A stretch of DNA of 64,000 bases from Muricea muricata (GCA_963855995.1 OY979717.1:66555355-66619354), one strand, 5' to 3'. Positions 21,461 through 30,356 are shown, counted from the first letter of the stretch. Notes: a model not told the origin generated them from the letters alone. Numbers and translations are program-made.

Positions 21461-22467
21461 TTTACTAACGCCATTCCGTTCTTTTTTCGAAGTACTTTTT
21501 CTATCCTGTGCGTATCATCTTTTTTGTTTTCGGCAGATAATTCCTCCTCGTAAAACTTCAAAATAATTGACTCTCCTTCGTGGTCCTCTATTTCGTACAT
21601 ATTAGGATCTCCCCGGAATACTTTTGATATTTTAAAAATTTCTTCTGTAAAATTTGCCTCGTACCCTTTTGTAAAAATACTTTTGTATTTGCTGACCCTA
21701 ACAATATCCCAAATTCTGAATTTAGGTAACGGTAACTCACCCATAACATGTCCGTATAACGTAACCCACACTATATTTTCGTTAGTTTTGTTCACGTCTT
21801 TTGGTTTCGTAAGAATGCTGCTGTGTTTGGTATTGTTGTAATTTTTTGTAAGTTCGTCTAAAACATCAACTCAATTATACGTTCCTTTGCTGTAAAAATA
21901 TATCCACATCGTTGTTTTTAATGTCCGATTAAACCTTTCTACGATAGCAGCCTTTTTGTCAGACTTTGTAGAAAAATAGTTAACGTTATGACTCTTTAGT
22001 AATTCCCTAACGCCAACGTTGTAAAATTCTTTTCCTTCGTCAAACTGAGCAACATTAGGGTATTTACCAAACCTTGTCTTAAAGTTATCTAGTAGTAGGT
22101 TGACGGCCTTGTTCATATTTTTTGTATCCTTTCGGTAAACGGGTATCGTAAAGGCATACCGACTAAGAATCTCCACAGCTGTTAATATCCATCGGTAACC
22201 TTTGTTTTTACTCGCGTATTTCCCCATATCTACCAAATCCATTTGAATTTGATCTGCAAGACCTTTTACAAAGGTTTTTTAGAATTAATGTTTTTTGACG
22301 AGAGGTTTGTATCTCGTATATGTGTCTTGCGTTTCTAACCATTCTTTTACGAGCCGTCTACTAACTTTTACTTCATCTGCTTTTGCTTTTTGGTATAATT
22401 TTTCTGCAGATTGATAACCTTCAGAGGGATTATAATATATAACTCGTAATTCCCGTTCGTTGATCAT
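21409..22467 (-). pseudogene. int: Polinton retrovirus-like integrase with chromodomain (broken)
   Basis: Three pieces on the minus strand. 22467-22285: N-terminal helical domain (ERELRVIYYNPSEGYQSAEK). 22265-21871: rve core, with catalytic Asp in QMDLVDM, second Asp in AQFDEGKEF and Glu in AAIVERFNR. 21877-21409: after an in-frame TGA, a linker with a C-terminal chromodomain-like HRIEKVLRKKNGMALVKW. The N-terminal HHCC zinc finger of retroviral integrases is not obvious. Breaks are a frameshift near 22270 and the TGA at about 21870. The full D,D,E triad is still readable. In intact relatives it inserts the element and makes the target duplication. Confidence 0.88.
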
Positions 22468-22472
22468 TTTTT

Positions 22473-23138
22473 TTATTCGATATACAATTCAAACATAACG
22501 GTTAATCCAACGTCGTAGCCGATATTTGTATTAACGTCAAATTCAAACATGCTATGATCACCGTTTAATACCGATACAGACGTATGGATATTATCGTATG
22601 TCGTCACGGATTCGTTTAAACTTTGTTCTGTTGTAACTGGAATTCGTGCAAATACTCGACTTGGGTTTCCGTCCGTATCGAAATTCCTATCGGTATTAAC
22701 ACAATTACATCCAATAGTAATGTATCGCAAACCACGATTAATATCAACAACCAAAGGCGATTTCGTTTTTGTATTTTTTGGGATAATCGTATTTTTTGGG
22801 AATCCTAACAAAGGGCCAAAATGACATAAGTTTAATTTTTTTGGCGAAAGGATGCTGCACCTGTTATCATGCATATGATCATGACGTTCCAACGTAATAT
22901 TCGATTCAGCTAAATGTTCAGCGATCATGTTAAACGTCCAATACCCTTCTTCGAATGCAACTCCCGTTGCAGGATGGTCCGGGACCGTTATAAATTTAAT
23001 AAGATTATTTACGTTTGTTAAAACGTTTTTAAATTTCCATAGCACGCTAATGTTCTTAATGCATAATTTTTCGCCGTACTGGGTCGTAATACATTTCCGA
23101 AGAAAAATGTCGCTTTTCCCTGTATCTAACGATAACAT
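22473..23138 (-). CDS. Probable penton/minor capsid protein of the Polinton
   Basis: 221 codons, one of the few intact long ORFs of the element. It is beta-rich, with a GYWTFNMIAEHL segment, FGPLLGFPKNTIIPKN, a central SPLVVDINRGLRYITIGCN strand pair, and a C-terminal half ending FDVNTNIGYDVGLTVMFELYIE. A terminal hydrophobic beta strand ending in LYI is typical of single jelly-roll penton proteins of Polintons, as I recall the family. The integrase lies 5 bp downstream on the same strand; the membrane/coiled-coil gene diverges 29 bp upstream. Assignment rests on size, style and position; a structural search is needed to confirm. Confidence 0.6.
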   Translation of the reverse strand: MLSLDTGKSDIFLRKCITTQYGEKLCIKNISVLWKFKNVLTNVNNLIKFITVPDHPATGVAFEEGYWTFNMIAEHLAESNITLERHDHMHDNRCSILSPKKLNLCHFGPLLGFPKNTIIPKNTKTKSPLVVDINRGLRYITIGCNCVNTDRNFDTDGNPSRVFARIPVTTEQSLNESVTTYDNIHTSVSVLNGDHSMFEFDVNTNIGYDVGLTVMFELYIE

Positions 23139-23149
23139 AAGTTTGTCGA

Positions 23150-23166
23150 TTTATTTTTTAAAATAA
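23150..23166. promoter_or_regulatory. AT palindrome between divergent penton and membrane-protein genes
   Basis: tttatttt / aaaataaa arms in the 29 bp gap between the two start codons (23138 minus, 23168 plus), so both genes are likely driven from this short bidirectional region. Confidence 0.45.
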
Positions 23167-23167
23167 A

Positions 23168-24369
23168 ATGGACGACATTAAATTAGATAGTCTTGGTGAC
23201 CGGCCCGTAGAGGAAGAGGAGACCGGAGAAGAAGAAACAAATACCGATTGGAGGGACGAAAGTGTTGTAATTATCGGGGGGTTTCATCCAGTAAGGGAGG
23301 GACTTGACGAAGAAAAAAATGCTGACCGTGAATTAGGAAAAAAGCTCGGTGCTATTAAAAGAAGTTATACGGAAGATAAGAAAAATCTTCTTAGAGAGAT
23401 GCGTATCAATATTAACAAGGGTGATGGACCATCTGCAAAAACGCTCTTTGAAAAATTAAAAGAGACAGTTAATAGGAAAGGTAAAATTAACGGTGCAGAA
23501 TTTGACGGTATTAGAATTATTTTCAAAAAGGTAAAAAATTAGAATATACGGAAGATGTAAAAAAATTATCAAAAGTAAACGAATTTAAAGAACTCGTTCA
23601 AAATGCCGAATTGGAGCATAAAAAAACATCGGTATCCCTCATAGAGGATACGTTAGGTGATATACCTGTCGATGCGGATCTTACACATTCTGTTTTACAA
23701 AATAGTATTGAAAATTTAGAAAGTTTCATTGACGACAAGGTTGCTGAAATAGAAGCAAATAGCGTTAGTATAGATAAGGAAAAAATACGAGAATTCCGTG
23801 GCATTACAAAAAAGGCCGATCATAACCTTGATAACGGTGGATTAAAAACACTAGAAAATTATTTTCGTGACCTTGCAAAAAATGAACCAAACGGTTTAAA
23901 AAAATTATACGAAGGAATGGCAGACGTTTGTGTTTTAAAAGCAGACGAAATACGATTACGACGAAACGAACGACCCAAAAGCGAAATTGTTCAATCTGTG
24001 GTAGAAGAAGAAGCGCAAAACAACGACCTTACGCGTTTTGAACGGTTTAAACAATGGACTAAAAAAAACCTTGGCGGCATTTCTGTGGTTGGTATATCAG
24101 TTGCGAGTATTATAACAACTATCGTCATGGGTGCACGAACCGTCATAAAAAAAGGTGCACAGGCAACAAGTAAATTTGCTAGATCACTTGCAAAATTAGG
24201 GGGAAAAGCAGCACTTGTTATTGGTAGTCTTTTCAATTTAGCAGTAAAACTATTAACGTTAAGTGCAAATGCTGTTGGATTTTTATCAAAAAATCTATGG
24301 TTGTTAGCCGTTGGTTTGGCGTATATGTTGTGCGAAAAAAGGAAAAAAATACTAAATAAACATGAATAG
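23168..24369 (+). pseudogene. Large Polinton protein with two C-terminal membrane segments (frameshifted)
   Basis: The first frame (23168-23542) starts MDDIKLDSLGDRPVEEEE and is acidic then Lys-rich. The second frame runs from about 23540 to 24369 and continues as a charged helical protein (SVSIDKEKIREFRGITKKAD). It ends with an amphipathic FKQWTKKNLGG, a hydrophobic segment ISVVGISVASIITTIVMGA, a basic KKGAQATSKFARSLAKLGGKA linker and two more hydrophobic stretches up to LWLLAVGLAYMLCE. Together about 400 residues. The break sits in an A-rich stretch near 23540. The last codons overlap the capsid gene start (ATGAATAG), so the two are tightly coupled. Similar 'charged body plus C-terminal membrane helices' proteins precede the capsid gene in other Polintons. 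Confidence 0.65.
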
Positions 24370-25604
24370 ATGTAAAGAATTAACAGCTGGTTACAAAAAA
24401 ACATCGGTCCTTGCAAAAGAAATAATAGGGGAAAAAAGACATTTCATCGTTTCGTCGCTTTTAAAAACACAAGCAACACTCGAAGACATTTACTACGTCA
24501 GTATTCCGGCATTAAATCCAAACCAATGTATTATTCCGGACACGATGGCCATATCGTTTAAATTTACAAACAGCAATACAAAAAGTTTGTTTTTAAAAAA
24601 CCTTGGAAGACTGCTTGTCGACCGACTCAGTATTAAAGTACAAGGAGTAGAAGTCTACCAAAATACAGGTAAGTATGTTGGAAGTCTACAAAGATTTGTG
24701 GCGGTCCGACGACGACTGTGAAAATCGTCAAAGTTATGGTATTGCTAACGAAAATGTTCGAAAACTTATATCAGGAGATGATAGTGCAGATAAATCTGCA
24801 AAAACCGACGAAGTTTTAGACAAAACAATTGCCAATATGTGTGATCGTATGAAAATTCCGCTTGGAAAAATTTTATGCGACCTCGGTCCTTTTGCACCTT
24901 ACGGAATGTGCGATTTCGTCTACCAAATCACATTACCCAAATCAGAAAAGATTATGAAAGCGCAAACGAACGAAGCTACCGGCAATTACAAATTAGTCGA
25001 CATGCAATTGGAATACGAAATTATCGAAAGCGAACAGCTTGCCGAAGATGTAAAAGGTAAATTTGCCCTCGGATTATCTTTAGGCTATGATTATACGACG
25101 CTTTTAAAAACCTTACCGTGGAGTAAAGACAGTACAAGGCAAGTCATTGATATTAATATTCCAAGGAAAAGTATGAAAGCGGTCGTATTATTATTTACAA
25201 AAAAAGATGCTGGAGATAGCGAAGAGTTTGTTTTCCCCAACTTAACACGCGTCGACGTAACCGTGGAAGGGAACCCTAACGACATTTACAGCAACGGTCT
25301 TGCTAAACGAGACATGTACCGGGAAGCTGTAAGGTTTTTCAGCAATACCGAATGTGAAAAATATTTAGGAACAAACTGCGTATCAAGACGAAAATATTAT
25401 ACGGATAAGTTTGCATGCGTTATTGATTTCAGGACCGTCGACGACGATACCGTTAGTGGAAGCGGTCGAAGACTTGTTGGAACGCAAGCAGGGGTTCTAT
25501 TGGAAATAGAAAAAGAAGCAACAACTACGGATGTGTCCTGCCATATTTTCGTAATCACCGACAGCGTTATTAATATTATGGGTACAAGTAAACGGAACCG
25601 CTGA
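24362..25604 (+). pseudogene. mcp: Polinton major capsid protein (double jelly-roll type), one frameshift
   Basis: The ATG at 24362 overlaps the preceding stop. The first frame (to 24721) has KTSVLAKEI, ATLEDIYYVSIPALNPNQCIIPDTM, and the second frame (to 25604) takes over near 24665-24680 with YKDLWRSDDDCENRQ. Further blocks are GKILCDLGPFAPYG, LEYEII, a PNLTRVDVTVEGNPNDIY block and a C-terminal GRRLVGTQAGVLLEIEKEA then CHIFVITDSVINI. About 410 residues in all. Order and blocks match what I recall of cnidarian-type Polinton hexon-like capsid proteins. Position next to the packaging ATPase supports this. Only one frame break, near a CAG|GTAAGT stretch that mimics a splice donor. Confidence 0.8.
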
Positions 25605-25616
25605 TTACTAAAAACA

Positions 25617-26213
25617 ATGAATACACCATTTCATATGATAATCGTTGGAATGACGGCGTGTGGAAAAACACAATAGCTACCTTTTGGAAATGTTAGAACA
25701 AGATTATAAAAAACATTTTGACTATATTTTCATCGTGTGTCCGACTTTAGAGGACAATAAAACCTACCAAAATTGGAAATATTTAAAAGACCCAAAAGTA
25801 TTTGACCGTGTGCTCACGATGAAGTTGAAAAAATTCTTCAGGACATTATAAATTTTGCAAAAAATACCAACAGTCTCATCATATTAGACGATTGTGCTGC
25901 TAGCAAAGATGTAAAAAACAGAACGAGCGAACTCGTTAAATTAGGATTCCACGGTCGACATATTGGTTTAAGTACGATCGTTATTGCACAACAACTTACG
26001 AGTATTGCAAAACCGTATAGAATGAGCATTTCAAAACTCGTTACGTTCTATAATGCATGTAGGGATGATACAAAATGTATTTTCAACAATTACCTAAGTA
26101 TTGAAAAAGAAGAAGAACAAAGAATAATCGACACGTTAAAAAATAACGATTATGCACGATTAGAAATACTTACAACACGACCGTATACATATAAAGTTAT
26201 TTTACCATGTTAA
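25617..26213 (+). pseudogene. FtsK/HerA-type genome-packaging ATPase (frameshifted twice)
   Basis: Starts 12 bp after the capsid stop. Walker A is GMTACGKT at about 25650. A 4 bp gcta insertion directly after it shifts the frame, then LLEMLEQDYKKHFDYIFIVCP. A second break near 25825 precedes DEVEKILQDIINF. Walker B is SLIILDDCA, followed by LGFHGRHIGLSTIVIAQQ (sensor-type Gln) and a C-terminal RPYTYKVILPC. Length about 200 residues, normal for the A32-like packaging ATPases of Polintons and nucleocytoplasmic viruses. In intact relatives it pumps the genome into the capsid. Confidence 0.88.
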
Positions 26214-26335
26214 CACAACGTAAAAGAATGTGAATTCTCGTAACGTTTTGTTTAACGTTTGCGTTTGCATTGGTTGTACTCATTTACCCGGTCACAGCCA
26301 TCGTCATCTTAACCCTCGTTCTAAAACATATGTAA
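26207..26335 (+). pseudogene. Tiny membrane protein overlapping the ATPase stop
   Basis: ATG at 26207 overlaps the ATPase stop by seven bases. It reads MLTQRKRM, then a TGA at 26231, then a hydrophobic run ILVTFCLTFAFALVV..AIVILTLVL before a basic end and TAA at 26333. That is 42 codons with one in-frame stop. The conserved hydrophobic content directly after the stop suggests a real gene with a nonsense change. It is followed at once by the 13 bp hairpin. Confidence 0.5.
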
Positions 26336-26337
26336 AT

Positions 26338-26365
26338 ATTTTGTAACCTTCAAAGGTTACAAAAT
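26338..26365. terminator. Perfect 13 bp hairpin between convergent Polinton genes
   Basis: attttgtaacctt and aaggttacaaaat pair perfectly with a two-base ca gap, then a T run. It starts 3 bp after the plus-strand stop (26335) and ends 5 bp before the minus-strand stop (26370). Confidence 0.65.
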
Positions 26366-26369
26366 TTTT

Positions 26370-26564
26370 TTATGCTGGGTTAAATTTCTTATCGGCTACG
26401 TGTGCACCGATCGTAATTGGACCAGACAATAGACCAACCATTGGAATATACGGTGTTAAATATCCAATAATTTTTTTAACGTCCCGTTTAAACAATTCGT
26501 TTTTAATAAGATCGTTTTCCAACGATACGTTATCTTTTACAAACTCCAAATATTAATTATCCAT
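26370..26564 (-). pseudogene. Small Polinton membrane protein with nonsense codon
   Basis: 65 codons from MDN, with a TAA as the fourth codon, then YLEFVKDNVSLENDLIK (acidic/amphipathic) and a hydrophobic segment PYIPMVGLLSGPITIGAHVA before KKFNPA and stop at 26370. Upstream (26565-26690) there is another broken coding remnant containing YDEYKLQELDEVNEK in one frame; it may be the tail of the fibre gene or a separate small gene. Function unknown. Confidence 0.45.
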
Positions 26565-26685
26565 AAGTTATGATAAATTCGTTATAAGTACGTCCGTTAC
26601 TTTTTCGTTCACTTCATCTAATTCTTGTAGTTTGTATTCGTCGTAAATTTTTTTTACGTCTCGTCAGTCGCGTTTTCAATATATT

Positions 26686-28549
26686 TTACTGAATATTTAA
26701 ATTTTTTTCGGCAACTAACCGTAACAATTCTTCTTTATACGCTATTGTTTCGTCTTCCGTTTTAACAATCGTTTCAATTGAAACGATGCTGAAATACGTT
26801 TCGTCCGTAAAGTCCATAGTTCTTTGATTATCGGGTTCGAACACGAAATAGATGGAGTTGCCAAGAATGTGGTCGGAACTTCTTGACACCAAATCTTGCA
26901 TTACAAACTCGTACGTTTTTCCTTCTTCGTAATCTAACGAAAGCGAAATTTCTTGGCCGTAAATACGCGTACCGTGATTTAAAAAGATCCTTTAATACGT
27001 GTCCTTTTCCCTGTCCCTCGATGAAAATATCCACCCTGTGCATCGTTTTGTGCGATCTTATTCTCAAAACTCCAACTCCAATACTTATATTTCGTTGACG
27101 CATTGTATCCAGACCCACCGCAGTCGCCCCACAACATGATATTGTACCCTCTAGACGTCGTTAACACGATATCCATTTCGTTGGTGTAAATACCGTTTGG
27201 AAGCTTTGGTGTTAGGTCGAAATTAATTTGATAACTGTCGCCGACTTTTGAAAAGTCTAACGTTTGGGTAGCACGTCCGTTTGCAGGCGTATCAACCATC
27301 GTATCTGTGTGAAGAATTGTAGCAGTACCTGGTTTCCCTTTAAACGTTAAAATATTTTATAATCCGAATAGTACCTTTCGACAAACCCTTTTGTAAATGG
27401 TTCCCCAGCCGATAATGGAATAGTAGGCAATCCGGTAATACGGTGCCCGTTCATATCAATATCCATATTTTTTTTAATGAACCGTATCGGTATAACCCTG
27501 TGAAACGGCAGCCGTACCGTCTGATGGTACTGGGTTTAAACCTAATATTTCGTGACTGTTCATCCCAATATTATCCTGCATCGTAAACCCACCGTCGGTC
27601 AAGTATACACGGTTAGCGTATTGTTTTGTAACAGGTTCGTTTGCTAACGTAGGATCTGGAAGGTTTGTAATTTTGTTGTTACCCATATTAATATCCCTGC
27701 GCATTGTAAACCCCGAATCGGATAATCCTCCAGAACCAGGGTCACCTTTATACCCTTCGTTACCTTTAGAACCTCTTGATCCTTGATCGCCTTTCGGTCC
27801 TTGATCGCCTTTATCACCTTTTGGTCCCCGCGGTCCGGTATTGCCTTGCGGCCCTGGATTACCCTGTGGCCCTGGGTCACCTTGGTAGCCTTTTGGCCCT
27901 TGCTGACCGGTGTCGCCTTTAGGTCCTTGCTGGCCAGTAGTGAGGTTCACATTTGACTTCCTCTACCACTACCACAACCTTTTCCCGACTTTCAAACAAT
28001 TTGATTCGTTAATCGGGAAGGTCCGACACATCTCATTGGCTGAAAGATAGACTAAGGTAGCGGTAGAGGTACTGGAAGCCAAATCTGAACCTCTCTATTA
28101 TCGCCTTTGTCACCCTTATCACCTTTAGGACCTTTCGAAGAACTCCCACTACCCGGGTCTCCTTTGTCACCTTTTGGACCATTATTCCCTCTAGGCCCTC
28201 CCGGTCTGGTATCACCTTTATCGCCTTTCGGTCCTCTAGGTCCTTCCGGCCCGGTATCACCTTTATCGCCTTTAGGTTCCCTATCACCTTTAGGACCTCT
28301 TGAACCAAAACCAAGATCACCTTTTTCCCCTTTATCGCGTTTCGGTCCTCTAGGTCCTTCCGGTCCGGTATCACCTTTATCGCCTTTAGGACCGCGCCCA
28401 CTACCAGAATAATGTGTATCGGCATAACCTTTCGTAACGGGTTCTGAATCTATAGTCGGATTTGGTAGGCCTACAATCCTATGCCCGTTCATATCGATAT
28501 CCTCTTCTATCGTTTCAAGCTCGTTTGAATACCCAAAAAGTAAACTCAT
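26686..28549 (-). pseudogene. Collagen-stalk fibre/spike protein of the Polinton (frameshifted)
   Basis: The N-terminus (28549-28052) starts MSLLFGYSNELETIEEDIDM, then a GHRIVGLP...EPVTKGYAD module. About 30 Gly-X-Y triplets follow (GPKGDKGDTGPEGPRGPK style). A break of about 100 bp around 27950-28050 is followed by a second Gly-X-Y tract (27950-27720) and more fibre modules: NKITNLPDPTLANEPVTKQYA, HEILGLNPVPSDGTAAV, and GHRITGLPT near 27450. The C-terminal domain (27299-26686, two frames) is aromatic and beta-rich (YWSWSFENKIAQ, SIYFVFEPDNQR), probably the receptor-binding head. Such N..I.GLP..P..EPVTK modules are trimeric-fibre repeats, known from phage tail fibres. Total about 600 residues; at least four frame breaks. 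Confidence 0.75.
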
Positions 28550-28567
28550 TTATTTTTTATAAAACAA

Positions 28568-28772
28568 TGGGATGTACGTCATCGAGTAAAAAAACGGAGA
28601 CTACTATAACAAAGATATTGACGAAAAGAGAAAACTTCTTACAGGATTCCATATGAGTCGTGGGTCCGATGGTATTGAAACAAATTTCCAAGTTGCAATT
28701 TGGAGGAAATCAAAAAAACACTACGAAAAATCTACGGTCGAGGAAAAAAAAGAAGAAGAAGAAGAAAAGTAA
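28568..28772 (+). pseudogene. Small N-terminally acylated-type protein (frameshift in A run)
   Basis: The ATG at 28568 gives MGCTSSSKK, an ideal N-myristoylation start (Met-Gly, Ser at position 6, Lys after) with a palmitoylatable Cys3. At a run of seven A (about 28589-28595) the first frame goes to TETTI and stops at 28656. The next frame instead continues acidic/basic DYYNKDIDEKRKLLTGFHMS, then FQVAIWRKSKKHY and a Lys/Glu tail, stopping at 28770. So a protein of about 68 residues was likely disrupted by one base. It diverges from the fibre gene 18 bp away. The likely role is a membrane-inner-face or matrix-like virion component. Confidence 0.55.
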
Positions 28773-28773
28773 A

Positions 28774-28800
28774 TTTTTCCTATTCTCAGAATAGGAAAAA
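28774..28800. terminator. Perfect 13 bp hairpin after the acylated-protein gene
   Basis: tttttcctattct and agaataggaaaaa pair around a single c, 1 bp after the plus-strand stop (28772). It is followed by AT/T-rich sequence and the stop of the minus-strand gene at 28840, so it sits between convergent genes. Confidence 0.65.
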
Positions 28801-28839
28801 AATTATATTTTTTTCTTTTTTTAAAAGAAAAGCACATTT

Positions 28840-29070
28840 TTAGTCTAACGGCAAATGATCTTCCATTAACATATCTAATTCTATCTCTAATAGGTCTCGG
28901 GCCTTTTCCACAGCCGCTAACGTTTTTACAAGTTTCCAATATGTACGCGACATCGCAGAGGCACGACTAACAATATCCTCGTATATTTCGGTCAAATCTT
29001 CTGCAACTTCAAAGTCAGCCACATCACTTATTAAGGCTGATAACTCTTTTAAACTATCAAGCAGTGACAT
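28840..29070 (-). CDS. Small acidic helical Polinton protein, 76 aa
   Basis: Intact; MSLLDSLKELSALISDV start, Leu/Ala/Glu-rich throughout with heptad-like spacing (DLTEIYEDIVSRASAMSR, LAAVEKARDLLEIEL), no Cys, ending MEDHLPLD. Probably a short coiled coil. The ATG abuts a perfect 28 bp palindrome. The next gene upstream on the same strand ends 45 bp away. Family not recognised. Confidence 0.55.
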   Translation of the reverse strand: MSLLDSLKELSALISDVADFEVAEDLTEIYEDIVSRASAMSRTYWKLVKTLAAVEKARDLLEIELDMLMEDHLPLD

Positions 29071-29096
29071 TTTTAATTTTTTAAAAAATTAAAAAT
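29069..29096. promoter_or_regulatory. Perfect 28 bp palindrome abutting the ATG at 29070
   Basis: atttttaatttttt / aaaaaattaaaaat with no spacer; the left end overlaps the minus-strand start codon. This is the longest of the start-associated palindromes. Confidence 0.55.
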
Positions 29097-29114
29097 TTCA
29101 ACTCGCGATTTTTC

Positions 29115-29363
29115 TTACTTCTCCTCTTCTCTTATCAACCAACTAACAAAACGGCCTACAACATACAAACGCACAAACCAATTTGATATTTTAAAATTGT
29201 CTTCTAATTCCGTTAGGCGTTCACGCGTATACTTAAGACTCGCTTTTGATTCGGAGACTAGACGTTCACGCGTATACTTATTAAGACACGCTTTTGATTT
29301 GGAGGCTTCGAAACGACCGTACACATTATCACGCTTCTTATCCATTTTATATATATATTCCAA
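29115..29363 (-). CDS. Small basic Polinton protein with internal duplication, 82 aa
   Basis: Intact ORF MEYIYKMDKKRD..., later with a direct duplication of ESKASLKYTRERL-type sequence (SKACLNKYTRERLVSESKAS / LKYTRERL). The duplication is visible in DNA as repeated acgcgtatactta and cgcttttgatt words. The C-terminal half FKISNWFVRLYVVGRFVSWL is amphipathic to hydrophobic, so it may touch membrane. A tatata-rich hairpin (arms tatattcc/ggaatata) lies just upstream of the ATG. Confidence 0.55.
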   Translation of the reverse strand: MEYIYKMDKKRDNVYGRFEASKSKACLNKYTRERLVSESKASLKYTRERLTELEDNFKISNWFVRLYVVGRFVSWLIREEEK

Positions 29364-29409
29364 ACAATAGGAATATACATATATTTTTTAGGATGGTGTG
29401 AAGACGCGT

Positions 29410-29891
29410 TTACCATTCGGTAGAAATTAGACGGACGTGTTCGTATTCGTGTTCTTTTACAAGTACTTCGTATACTTTTAATTGGAGACTTGCCTTTTCA
29501 CTGTTTAATAGAATTCCCCCCACTTCTAAAACAGCTTTTACATCACAAGTAGGATTTTCGTATTTTGAAGCTTCAACTTCGTTTGCACCTTCGTACAATT
29601 TCGTATGTGGTTTAAATTTTGGGTATACGGTATTGTCTTTGTAAAACACTTTTTTCGTTAACGGTGCACCCAAATGCTGTCCGCACTGGTCGAGAATACT
29701 TTGAAGACTAGCAGTTGTTGCATCGTCTAATTTCAACGTCATCGATGTCGTCTTAAATTTCTTTTCCTGTTTTACACCAAACGAAAAACACTTTCCTGTT
29801 GTCACGTACAAAGGCTTATCGTCCTCCGTACGAATGGGGATAATTTTCATACCACCGACGTTAATGTTTTTTTTACTTCTCCGAACTTCAT
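29410..29891 (-). pseudogene. Conserved Polinton protein of about 160 aa (one frameshift near N-terminus)
   Basis: The likely start is the ATG at 29891 (MKFGEVKK), which breaks at a run of eight A (plus-strand T run near 29867). The neighbouring frame reads on through GGMKIIPIRTEDDKPLYVTTG and CFSFGVKQEKKFKTTSMTLKL to a STEW end at 29410 without further breaks. It is beta-rich and charged, with two Cys. Relatives with a FGEVKK..GG start next to the TIR are common in Polintons by my recollection; a single-stranded-DNA-binding role has been my guess but is unsupported here. Confidence 0.6.
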
Positions 29892-29944
29892 TGTTTATTT
29901 TACCCCTTATGAAAATTACTTTTTCAACTCCTCAATTTTTTTAG

Positions 29945-30132
29945 TCGACCTGAGTTAAGGATGACCTCATATTTACATACTTAGACCCCACCGTCCACTG
30001 AACGGCTAATTTTGGGCTTTCGCCAATTTTTACCAAATTAATATTACACGTACACACCTTAACGGTCTCTTGAACACAATGGAACGGACTGTTAAATTTC
30101 TCGACAATGCGGCGGTGGCACTTTTTGCAAAA
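29945..30132 (-). CDS. Cys-rich small ORF inside the right TIR
   Basis: The minus-strand ORF starting MKFCKKCHRRIVEK is the counterpart of the left-TIR ORF. It continues past the point where the left copy is interrupted, to KYVNMRSSLTQVD. It differs from the left copy by about five amino acids over about 57, while the Cys pairs are kept. Coding status unproven. Confidence 0.3.
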
Positions 30133-30356
30133 CTTCATTTTTACAATTTTGCAAAATTGTACTAATTTATTTCGCGATTTTTTTTGTGGCGGCCATCTTG
30201 GATTTTTTAATGACGTCATTAAAAAATTTAAATTTCCCGCACTTTTTGGAAAAAATGCTGAGTCAGCAGTTCCCGTGACCCGCCATCTTGAATTTTAAGA
30301 ACAAATTGCGGTACTTCATGTTATTTACCATGAAAGGGAATTTTGAGCTTCAGTAC

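Noticed and set aside
24665..24680. cag|gtaagt splice-donor-like site in the capsid gene
   Set aside because: No matching acceptor restores the frame nearby, and the coding sequence continues at once in the next frame, so a frameshift is simpler.
28107..28412. Proline/leucine-rich plus-strand ORF
   Set aside because: It is the opposite-strand shadow of the collagen Gly-X-Y tract; the minus frame has the meaningful pattern.
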